DNA of 64,000 nt, taken from Sorex araneus (taxonomy: Eukaryota; Chordata; Mammalia; Eulipotyphla; Soricidae). The stretch's first letter is position 1, and the number at the start of each line of letters is the position of its first letter. The DNA lies in assembly GCF_027595985.1 (NCBI RefSeq), contig NC_073302.1, positions 164,903,951 through 164,967,950 of the forward strand. Direction: 5' to 3'. Shown here piece by piece: positions 13,283-23,052 of the stretch. The position numbers were made by a program, and so were the translations under genes. A model generated the notes under the pieces. It saw only the letters and a list, made by a program, of their open reading frames with translations, was not told the origin of the DNA and searched no databases.

Positions 13283-14588
13283 TGTTGCATGTGTTGGTAT
13301 TTTAGGGTATTCGTGGTTGGAAAAGTTCTTTGTTATTGTATCTTATTTTATCAAAACACCTAACCCATTCCAATTTTGACCCTGCTGTTGAAGAAAGAGG
13401 CACAATGCCACTAGCTACTAGACTCTGAGATCAGTGGAAAATACGTGATTATTTTCCCTGAATCTTTGGGAATATGATGCTTGCTGATGTGACTCTGAGG
13501 CCAATACAACGTCCTGCTAAAGAATCCCCACTTCTACCATAGTAACATATATAAAATGTCTAGGAAGAGTTATCATTTCCGTTTTATATCATCTTCTTTC
13601 TTGACCATCTTTCCAAAATTTCCCATTGCCTCTTTTTTCTCATGTCTTTCTATTCTCTCTGTATAGCTGTAGTTTACTGGGCAAAGAGTGCTAGCACATT
13701 TGCACTGTGCATGAGATTTCAATGTGTTTGTATCTATTCATCTACTGACTGAAGTGGCAGTGTTGCAGACAGGGATATTTGTTATTGAAACAAACAAATC
13801 GTGTGGTGTGATAGACTTGTATGCAAAAGCTTCACAACAAAACTAAGTAGCTATTTACTTTAAATATGCCAATTAACTGTTACTAGTGTACAGTGCACTT
13901 CTAGGTTAAGGATGATTGATAGTAACATGCAGTGAAATGTTCTCAAACTACAGTCAGGAAATGTAAATGTACAAAATGGAAAGAACCAGCAGCTGACAGC
14001 ACCAGTTACATGTTTCAAAACAACACATTCAAATTGTTCCTTTATTGTTCTTTCATCTTTTCTCTATTCTGCACTTCTGCAGCCTGTTAGCCACAGTATA
14101 AGAAGATAGTTTTGGGAGAGAGAAAATGTTATAGTATGAAGTAAACACCATGAGCCTAATCGTATTTGTTTCACTCATGCAGAATTCTTAGGAACCACAG
14201 TGGGAGTTTTGCCTGACTAAAGAGAATGATCTTGTCTCTTAAATGTCTGATGTTGAATCTATTGTGATTACAAAACTAATTAAAAGGAGAAATGGCTTTT
14301 TTGGTTCTTGTGCTCTGTCTCGGCAGTCACTTCTTCATTCGCTCTAGACCAGTACCATATGATAGAAATACACAGGGAGCCGCAAATGCTAGTCACCAAC
14401 ATAGATTTAAAATTTCTAGGATCTAAATTTTAAAAGTAAAATAGATGCAATTTTTGTTGTTTTGATTTTGATAACACTCGAACCCAGTGTTTCTAAACTA
14501 TTATCTAAAAACATAGTCACTATAAAATATAATAAGATATTTTGATTTTTTCCATGCCAACTCTCCAAAATTTGGTGCATAATTTTTG
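13283..14588. other. Unique non-coding DNA
   Basis: No repeat or gene is recognised in this AT-rich stretch. Confidence 0.5.
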
Positions 14589-14747
14589 TTTATTTGGGCC
14601 ACACCTAGCATTAATCAGGGGCTCTCTCAGACCTGGGATCCCACTAACCTTGAAGTATATTTGAGGGACCCAGCAGTACTGGGGATATAATAAGTGTTTC
14701 CTGCCTGCAAATCATGTGCTGACTCCATTGAGCTGTGTCTCTGACCC
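14589..14747 (-). mobile_element. Old class I-like SINE, minus strand
   Basis: TTATTTGGGCCACACCTAGC starts the reverse-complement body and AGCTGTGTCTCTGACCC matches the head start. The B-box region is replaced by CTGGGGATATAATAAGTG, so this copy is more diverged than most here. Confidence 0.65.
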
Positions 14748-15101
14748 AAAATTTGGTGTATACTTTATGCTTATAACTTATGGCAGTCCAAGAGTTTTTG
14801 GTAGCTTTTTATGGCCAGTATCTAGTCTATGTGACATCAAAACTGGATGCCACTATCTGAGGATAAGTTTAGCATCTAATTAAAATATTTTCTTTGGACA
14901 GTTGGAAATACCGAGTAAGCACCTTGAATTTCAGTGTTGCAATTGTTTAATTCTGCCAGTTGCTGTTAAAGTGCACCGTTTTGTTGGGGAAAAAATTAGT
15001 TAAATATGTAAATTCAACTAACTGATGGCTGATATTATAGAATTAAAATGTTGGTGCCCAGAATATTATATACATTTTCTTTAGTAACTTATATTTTAAA
15101 A

Positions 15102-15252
15102 GTCCCATAAAAGTTGCACTGTAGCACTGTTGTCCCATTGTTCATCGATTTGCTTGAGCGGGCACCAGTAACGTCTCCATTGTGAGACTTGTTGTTACTG
15201 TTTTTGGCATATTGGATATGCCAAGGATAGCCTGCCAGGATCTGCCATAAAA
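15102..15252 (-). mobile_element. 5'-truncated class II SINE, minus strand
   Basis: The 3' body (TCATCGATTTGCTTGAGCGG, ACTGTTTTTGGCATATTGGA, AGCCTGCCAGGATCTGCC on the plus strand) is present but the tRNA head is absent. A 13-base target duplication TTATATTTTAAAA lies at 15089-15101 and 15253-15265. The truncation therefore arose during insertion. Confidence 0.85.
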
Positions 15253-15274
15253 TTATATTTTAAAAATACCATAG

Positions 15275-15443
15275 TGGGTCCACAGATACAGTATAGGAAT
15301 TAAGGTACTTTTCTTGCATGTGGCCAAACTGGGTTTATTTCCTGGCACTTGTGTGGTCCCAAACACCACAAGGATCGACCCCTAATTTGAAAGCTGGGAA
15401 TAAGTCCTGAGTACCACTGAGTATATCCCCAAACAAAATAAAG
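15275..15443 (+). mobile_element. Old class I-like SINE, plus strand
   Basis: A degraded head (CTTGCATGTGGCCAAACTGG) is followed by TTCCTGGCACTTGTGTGGTCC and GAGTACCACTGAGTATATCC, then an A-rich end. It starts just after the second target copy of the preceding SINE. Confidence 0.65.
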
Positions 15444-15730
15444 CACTCACATTAGGATTTCAAAAACCTCTTGATATATATTATTCATATGTCAGTGGAA
15501 CATTTTCACGATATATTTTACATTCCATAGAACTGTGAAAGTTGGGTGTGTCTTGTTAGAAAGAGAACAAGTACAGTTACTGTTGAGTGAATATTTTACA
15601 AAGGAAAATTAGATCACTGAACTCTTATTAACACATTAACACCAACTGTTAATTTAAAAATAAAATGCAAGCAAGATAAGCAGAAATTGAATATCAAAGA
15701 AGGTAGGAGATAGTAAAAGAGGAATTTTCT

Positions 15731-15733
<3 letters not shown>

Positions 15734-15766
<33 letters not shown>
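15734..15766. repeat. (TG)n microsatellite
   Basis: About 16 uninterrupted TG units follow TCTC. Confidence 0.92.
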
Positions 15767-15768
<2 letters not shown>

Positions 15769-16043
15769 CAATAGCTGTTTTGAGAGTTAGTTAAACTGTA
15801 TTACTTTAGTGTCTTTTGTGTGCAGCACACAGGTAGATGCTGGGGAACTCTGGCTGTAGCACATGCACATCAGGCTTGTTCACTTTGGAGAATACATTGA
15901 TATGAGGGATGTCATGAAAACAAATCACAACAAAATCATCACTGGGATTAAAGTAGCAGCAAAGAATCATGAAAAATTTTAGAAAGTCACCCACCTCTGC
16001 ACTTACCTTGCTTCACCCCCCCTTCCCACTGCCTCAAACATAC

Positions 16044-16500
16044 CACCAAAACAAAATAAAACAAAACAAAACAAAAAATACCTTTCTCCTGCTTTTCTTA
16101 GGCTTTAGATCAACTGACTTTACAGTGAGTTCAGCCCCTGGACATCCCACTCCCCGCAGGGGCCAGGAGAAAGCCAAATTAGTTTTCCATCTCTCTATGC
16201 TTTGGAGAAGGTGGTGGGAAATGTCTCAGGGACTGTGGCCTCTCTTTCTGGCTGCAGCTCCAGCTCTGCTGTACTGTGATAGTTTCATCTTCCTCTGGTT
16301 GATCCCAACTCCTGACCCGGACATCATGAGCTGCCCTCCCTTTCCTCTCTGGCCTAGGAGTCTTGGGGACTTCCTGCTATTTTAATCTCTGGGTTGCCTC
16401 CTGTTCAATGAGTCTTTCTCTTTCTGTGCAACTAATTCCACATTTCTCCCTTCTCTGTTTTACAGTCAAATTCCTGGCCCAAGTTGAATTGTGACTGATA
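16044..16500. repeat. A-rich patch and possible ancient repeat
   Basis: 16044-16080 is an ACAAA-type patch. The following GC-richer segment, including CATCATGAGCTGCCCTCCC, TAATCTCTGGGTTGCCTCC and TTGTGACTGATAG, resembles the 3' part of an old eutherian interspersed repeat. I cannot name the family with confidence. A 138-codon open frame across it shows no protein signature and is probably chance. Confidence 0.3.
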
Positions 16501-18486
16501 GAGAATTAGGCAGATTTAAGATTTTAGAAACAAAAAGAATGAGCAAATGACTAATTGAGAAGATTACTTTATTACACCACAAAGTGGGCAGTGGTCACTG
16601 AGCCAGAATGAAGAGCATTCGTGACAAAGTCACTTTGCTTATTTTATTGGTGATTGAAGAAACACTAGTACTAAGCATGAAAAGGCCTTTGAAGTGATCT
16701 CTCATGATGGCCTTGTGGTTAATAGACACATGTGTGCTGGATGATACAGATTTAGTCAGGTTTATAGGTTGTACTGGAAAATACCTAGAGGGAATTTTGG
16801 CTGCCTTTCAATATTTGAAGAGGGATTAGATTAAATCTTTGAAACACTAGAGGCTAGAGCCAGGATCAATGTTTGAAGTTCAGGGAATCTGATTTTGGCT
16901 CTGTAAATGGAAGTGCATTCTAGGAATTATGTTTCTTTAGAAATGGGATAGTCTCCTAGGGAAGAAGATGATTTCTTGTCCATGGCTGTATCCAGACAGA
17001 TTTTACCTGCGAGGAACTGGGTAAAGGGATTCCTGCCCTGCTAGACACTTGAAATAAGTTATTCTAAAAGTCCTTTTCAACTCTGAAGAGTCCAAAACTT
17101 ATGACTATGGTGCTCCATGCTTATTGTTAGTATAAAAATTGTATTTTTTTTCATTTTAGAAAAAATAATAATTATTTGATAAGACCTCCAAAGGATCTCT
17201 CAAATTTGCAATAACTGCATGATTGTTGTTCGTATAATGATCATTATCCTGGTGAGAACCAGCAATATTTCCTAACACAGAAGCACAAATATTGTACTTC
17301 TTTTAGTGTAAAGATAATCCTCCACCTTACTTTGAGACAATTGACATATAGACTAAGAGATCTATGCATGAGCATATCCCCCATAGATTTTCATGACAGA
17401 TATATACCTGGAATATGAAGATATTCACATGAATGGAATTATATGAGTCTTAGGTTTATTGGTTGTCAGAACAAAACTCAACTTCCATAAGAAAAGTTGT
17501 GTAGCAGTTAAAAAATTGTCAGTTTTATCACATGCTTTGACAGAAAATACATGGACTTCATCTCCAATCAGCCAATAAATCACTGAACAAGTTTTCAACA
17601 AGCACAGGCTATATGCTTAACTTTAGAGATAACCATAGTCCAAATTTTTGAGCAGAAGTTGTATTATCTTTCACTCTGCTTTTGTCTACTATGTGATGTC
17701 ATGAATCTGAAAGATTCTTAGTGACCTTTAGAACTCTGTGACCTTAACTCCTCTATTTTTCAGAAATGAATGTGAAAACATATTTTCCAAATAGATAAAA
17801 AATATACTCATTAATAATAACTGTTGAATATAATAAGTATGAATGAATAAATATAAGATCCAACTTCTAGGAAGAATATTTTATTTACTTGTTCCTGGTG
17901 AACATCTTTTTGAGTCTCTATTACAAACAAGGCACTAAATGAATTCCATGTTAGCCCTAGTTTTAAAAGTCTCCAAATCTTAGTGAGAAATCCATGCACA
18001 CAGAACAAATTATAATGTCACATAATAAATGCTACTCTTCACCTATTAACATAGTGCTATGGTAACATGGAGGACACTGATATGTTCATTCTGCTAAAGT
18101 GGGGTTGGGAAAAGAGAAGACACTGATGGGGGAAAAGTTCCATATATATGATAATATTTAAACTAATACAAAGGGAAAGGATATTTGAAGACTCAAAAAT
18201 GTTTCCTTTTTAAACAGCTATAGGTTTCTATGAATTTGGAGTCAAGCATTGTTTGTGGGAGTGTAGGAAGGTTTTTCTGTAACAGATTATTTATAGAAAG
18301 CAGCTTATTCTTCAGCATGATGATAGCTTGATAAATTACTATGTTATATACTATTATATTAACATGCCTAATAATTATATTAGTGGTCAAATAAATTGAA
18401 TGACTAAGCACATGGAGTTTTGGGACTTCAAACAAAAATAATCAACTTAAGCCTTCTACTCGATTTATTCTTCTAAAAACAACCTC
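16501..18486. other. Unique non-coding DNA
   Basis: No repeat, exon or RNA gene is recognised. Confidence 0.5.
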
Positions 18487-18620
18487 TGGTCCTGAGATGA
18501 GGCTCAGGTTCTAGAGCACAGGCCTCGAAGGTGTTGAGCCGGGGTCTGATCTCTGGCATTATGTGCCCTCTGGCCTGGCACTACCAAGTGTGGCTCCTAT
18601 GAAACAAAACAAAACACAAC
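18487..18620 (+). mobile_element. Old tRNA-headed SINE, plus strand
   Basis: CCTGAGATGAGGCTCAGG and GAGCACAGGCCTCGAAGG form a tRNA-like head with a B-box relic CGGGGTCTGATCTC. The body is CTCTGGCATTATGTGCCC and the tail is AAACAAAACAAAACACAAC. The head differs from that of the common copies, which suggests an older subfamily. Confidence 0.6.
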
Positions 18621-19825
18621 TACTCCTGTCCCATTTTTCAGCAAGATGTTCACTTTGTAGAAGAAAACTCATCTGCAGCATGTCATACTATAATATTAGT
18701 GTACTACTAATAGGACTTTTTCTCTAAAACTTGTCTTTAAAGACTTCAGCTGTGATTTGGCACTCTAAATCCTTTAGCACCTGCCACAGTTGATGACAAC
18801 TCACAAAACAAGAGCACCACCCACATCTCTAGATTTGCCTTTCCTTTCCTATGAAGAAGCTTTGCAAAGCACAACTTTTTATGCCAAAAAATTAAAGTTA
18901 AGAGACTGGGTACCCATGCTCATGTAGATTTACTATCGAAAATTCTAGTAGAGGATAAAGTTATAGATTCAGTAGCCTGGGAGAATTTTTGTAATAAGCT
19001 ATAAACAATCAGTAAAAGCAAACATTTAGGAAAAAGATCAGTTACGGCTAGGATACTGTTATATTCAGAATTTTCTTAGTATTACTAAATTTGCAAATAA
19101 TTAACCAAAAGTTTTAATTTAGCTTTCAAATTTACTATTGTCAAGATGTTGTTGTACTTTAAGTTTACTGATTTTTCCATTCCAGAGTCAATGCCATATT
19201 TAAAGGGTGGTTTAAAAACCAATAATTTAATCCACATTCTGCTGAAAATTTTAGTGTAAGTGCTTTACTCAAATGCATTTTTTTTTCTTCTTAAAAATCT
19301 GATTTTAATTGCTGGACTCGTTTTAAAAAATTAGTTCAATGAAAAAATGCCATGGCTTTTCGTTATTACCCCACCCCTCTTTTCTTGCAAAAGCCCAATG
19401 GGAAACAGGATGAACAACAAAAAAGTGCTCTCTGCAGAGTCTTCTTTAATGTCTTCTTTGGTGATGTATGAAATCAAAACCAAATTGTTTGAGCCAGCTA
19501 AAAGGCTTAGTTTGAATTATCCCAAGTGCTTGTGTCTTGCAGTCATTTCTTGTGATGATTTTATTTTGTTCCTCTGGTATGCACCATCATATTAACACAT
19601 GCTAAGTAAGGGACAGCTTTTAAATATACTTGCTTGGGTTGCTAAATTTGCTTCGACTTTTGTCTGGGCCCAAAGTTGTTCTGAAGTTTCTAGAGAATAT
19701 AATTAAGACAGGGTGAGTAGAAGTAACTAGAAGATGAGCCAGACTTTATGTAATAAATAACGGTCTTTATTGATTCTGCTCTTCTGAGGAGAAAGCTGTC
19801 ATATTTTCTCACCTGAGTGTCTTGT
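18621..19825. other. Unique non-coding DNA
   Basis: No repeat is recognised. A 19-base stretch at 18992-19010 recurs inside the SINE at 19826-20103. An 82-codon open frame near 19347-19595 lacks any recognisable domain. Confidence 0.5.
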
Positions 19826-20103
19826 GTTTGGGGGTTAGGTGGGACTCCCAAGTGTTGCTCGGGAGATCTGATGACCTCTCCCTGCAGTTCCTTCCCAACT
19901 GTAATAGTGGTTTAAAGAGAGGGCCTGAAATGTGGTGCTGCTTGAGCCCAATGGTGACAGATATTTCCTGAGACACACAGAAGGTACTGGGAAGAGGGAT
20001 GCTTTCTTCAGGGATACCCCCAGGGATTGTATTGAGGTTGGCCACATGTAAGACACACACCTTAATAAGCTATAAACAATCTCTGTACTATGTCTCCGGC
20101 CTC
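19826..20103 (-). mobile_element. Diverged SINE, minus strand, with inserted segments
   Basis: The body end (GTTAGGTGGGACTCCCAAGT) and head (GAGGTTGGCCACATGTAAGA ... CTGTACTATGTCTCCGGCC) are recognisable. At about 280 bases it is longer than other class I copies. A 19-base block at 20063-20081, absent from related copies, interrupts the head and matches 18992-19010. Confidence 0.6.
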
Positions 20104-20556
20104 TGAAATATCTTTTGGATGAAAAAGTTTTTAAACAATTTGATATTATTCACCAAAGATCCTGAGTCATGTATATGCATATTCATTATTTGATGACAGA
20201 TTGAGCCAAATTCATATCAACCAACAAATAACTGGGTAGTGGGGCTGGATGGTTGATGGGGAAAGAAGGTTGAACCAAAGGTTCCATAGGAACAGAGGTT
20301 CATGAACCCTTCCATGGTGGTGGTGTTTAAGTAACCTTGCATATCAGTACTGTACACTTGCACACTATTGTAGCTCTATTACTTAAGCTATAGTTGAAAG
20401 AAAAAATTTCACAATATTAAAAAATTTTAAAAATATATGTGTCAGTGTGTTCAAATGAACTGACTTCTAGAAATGATAGAAATCACCCCATCATATGGTC
20501 ACTCTCAATAAATGATAAGAGGAAACCAAATTCTACAGTCATATATGGACATCAAG

Positions 20557-20701
20557 TTTTTGTCTTTATGATGGGGGGTGAGCCTCCCCAGTGGTAGTTT
20601 GGGCCAATTGTTTGGGCCAGTGCAGCCATGCAGTGCTGGGGATAGAAACTGGACCGCTGTAGGAGCTCCAAAACTTTGCACTGTCTCCTGGGCTCTGGGC
20701 C
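20557..20701 (-). mobile_element. Diverged SINE, minus strand
   Basis: CAGTGCTGGGGATAGAAACTGG and ACTTTGCACTGTCTCCTGGG correspond to the antisense B-box region and head start of the class I design. The body is strongly altered. Immediately upstream, at about 20220-20410, lies a stretch that might be an L1 3' UTR relic, but I cannot support it. Confidence 0.5.
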
Positions 20702-21131
20702 GCATTTATAAAGAAAAACATCTTTCCAACCATTTTACTGCTTTATCCAGTACCTATTTTTCCCCCTTTTTATTGATTCACCATGAGATACAGTTACAAA
20801 GCTTTCATGTTTGAGCTTCGGTCATAGAATCATCAAACACCTATCCCTTCACAGTGCACATTTTCCACCACCAAAATCCACATTATCCATCCCCATTCCA
20901 ACTCTTCCTCTGCCTGTGTGGCAGAAAATTTGCACAATACTCTTTCTACCTTGGTTACATTTGATACTTGAACACCAGTCCCACCACCACTCAAACCTGC
21001 CGAAAAGGCAATGCTAGACAATTTGTTTTGTATTGCTTGTTGTGGATAGAATATAATGGCTCTAAGAATTCTAAAATTTTAATAATTAGGGTCTGGAGAG
21101 ATCTCTGCAGTGAGCTAATCGGTTCTAAAAT

Positions 21132-21133
<2 letters not shown>

Positions 21134-21177
<44 letters not shown>
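21134..21177. repeat. (GT)n microsatellite inside the retroposon
   Basis: About 22 GT units sit in the first of two related blocks. The corresponding place in the second block (about 21471-21486) has only TGTGTATGTGTCTC. The long tract is therefore probably a slippage expansion of a sequence already in the element. Confidence 0.9.
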
Positions 21178-21178
<1 letters not shown>

Positions 21179-21338
21179 TGGATTATGGGGAGTGTAAGCA
21201 GGCGGTGACCATTTGTGGGTGTCATCTCAGAGTCCCATCGAGGTAGGGGGAAGGAGAAGGACCAACTCCTGCCCTGTCCTGTGAGGCCTGCCAGCCTGCC
21301 ACTGCCACCACGTACCCGGAGCATTCATCGAGTTCTAG

Positions 21339-21349
21339 AAGATGGCGGC
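21339..21349 (-). promoter_or_regulatory. Possible YY1-type site in retroposon 5' part
   Basis: AAGATGGCGGC on the plus strand matches the known YY1 core (AAGATGGCGGC). The same motif is found in promoters of human L1 and many housekeeping genes. Its position in the GC-rich 5' part would suit an internal promoter. Function is inferred from the motif alone. Confidence 0.4.
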
Positions 21350-21517
21350 CGCGGGGATTCTTAGGGGGCAGGCGGAGTGACAGCACTTGCTCCCGTCTGG
21401 AGTGGCCCCACGAAAGTGGCCTATTGCAAAGTCCGGAGGCATCTCTGCAGTGAGCTACTTGGTTCCGGATTCTGTGTATGTGTCTCTGGATCATGGCTGT
21501 GACTCAGTACCTATTTT

Positions 21518-22832
21518 GGCTATATTAATGGAGACTCATTTTAGACTAGCTAATTAAAATGTAAGAATTTCTTATAAGGATACTTCATAGAGCACGTAGG
21601 GCCAGGAAATGTGCTTGTGAGGGGCTCATACCTTAGAAAAAATTACTCCAATTTTTCTAGCTAGAGACCAAGTATAAATTTCTTGTTGGTTAATGGAGGC
21701 TGTCTGTTTGTCTGTGCATCTCTGCTTCCAACATCAGTTCTTTGGTTCTCCCTGCATCTTTGATTCAGTTTTCTCTTTTTGCTTCTCCAAACACCCTAGT
21801 GTTCTATAGTTCTCAAAGTTCCTGGTTTCTGTTAACAAAGTGGTCCTCATCCAGATGTATGGGAGAGAAACTAAATCAGAAAGATTTCTTCTTAGAAAGT
21901 TCTAGACTCTTTGCTGGCTAGGGCAAGATATGTGTCTTACGTATAAACAGAGTTACCAGATTTTAATATCTGTGTGAAGGGAATGAAGACAAATGAATAG
22001 ATGTAGATAATAGTTTTCTACATAATAGATGCATGAAAAATTGAAATTTTAGCTTAAAAATATTTTGACAGTATATTTTAAGAAATTCAGCACAGAAGGG
22101 CAACATGTATTAGGGAAAGAAGAAAGACTTTAGGGAATAACAAATCTGGGTGCTATTTTTTTACATACATTTAGTCAGGTTGGGGGCTAGAAGTCATTAT
22201 CACACCTTTATTGTCTCAGTTTGCATTTGACATAATGGTAATAATGATAATAATCCACCTGGGTTCTTATAATTAATAATAGTATATGTACAGTGAATGA
22301 AAATGTGTAATTTATCCTAGTAGTCAAGAAATGTACTTTTCCTACCCTTATATCGGTGTGACTTGGAGTCTCCCAGTGAGCAGTTTAAATTCAAATGAAT
22401 TATTTTTATGGTGTTGGCCATAGAACTTGAGACAAGACAAATGAATAATTTAAAACCATATAAGCAAGTGAAACTGAAGCACAGAGGGATGCAGAGTCAA
22501 TTTAAGCAGTCTCACCAATATGCCTTTATCTTAATCCCTACTTCCACATATTGGTGATATTTGTGCAAAACTCAATCTATTATCCAAAGTTGTTCATAAA
22601 ATTAACTTTCTAGCTACTCACCATTTAAAAAATTCCAACTTCATTTTTAGTACTATTTTAAGCAATGGGAATTTGATATTCTGATTACACAATTTTTCTA
22701 AGAACCATATTTTAATATATAGCTATTCATACAAAATGGTCATCTTTTTTACAATAAAAAAAAGACATGGCAAAAAAGATTTTATGTGATGATGTGACTG
22801 GAGAAGCTTTGAAGCAGACTTGAATCTGAATG
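21518..22832. other. Unique non-coding DNA
   Basis: No repeat or gene is recognised in this AT-rich segment. Confidence 0.5.
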
Positions 22833-22849
22833 AAGACTTCCATATTTAA

Positions 22850-23035
22850 CATTTTTAAAATTTTTTTTTTGCTTTTTGGGTCACACCCAGCAATGCACAG
22901 GGGTCACTCCTGGCTCATGCACTCAGGAATCACCCCTGGTGGTGCTCAGGGGACCATATGGGATGCTGGGATTTGAACCCGGGTCGGCCGCATGCAAGGC
23001 AAACGCCCTACCCACTGTGCTATCACTCCAGCCCC
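22850..23035 (-). mobile_element. Young class I SINE, minus strand, with target duplication
   Basis: The copy is complete: GCTTTTTGGGTCACACCC, CAGGAATCACCCCTGG, TTTGAACCCGGGTCGGCCGC, ACTGTGCTATCACTCCAGCCCC. A poly(A) tail appears as a T run near 22860. A 17-base target duplication AAGACTTCCATATTTAA lies at 22833-22849 and 23036-23052. Confidence 0.95.
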
Positions 23036-23052
23036 AAGACTTCCATATTTAA

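Larger units (their letters stand above)
20761..21504 (-). mobile_element. Composite L1-type retroposon: GC-rich 5' part joined to L1 3' end
   Basis: An exact 13-base duplication CAGTACCTATTTT flanks 744 bases (20748-20760 and 21505-21517), so the whole segment inserted as one unit. On the minus strand its 3' part (about 20761-20965) aligns with the end of the L1 at 41760-42799: GTGGTGGAAAATGTGCACTG, GAAGGGATAGGTGTTTGATG, GTAACTGTATCTCATGGTGA, then AATAAA at 20769-20774. The 5' part (about 21085-21504) is GC-rich. It holds two direct copies of a block beginning near 21091 and 21431, and a GCCGCCATCTT motif. No reading frame resembling ORF1 or ORF2 is present. It may be an internally deleted or spliced L1, or a separate L1-dependent family. 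Confidence 0.75.

Noticed and set aside
15969..16385. 138-codon open frame
   Set aside because: No domain or splice context was seen. The sequence resembles an old repeat and contains a low-complexity ACAAA patch.
20220..20410. Possible L1 3' UTR relic (GTGGTGGTGTTTAAG and following)
   Set aside because: Similarity to the other L1 ends is too weak to support by eye.
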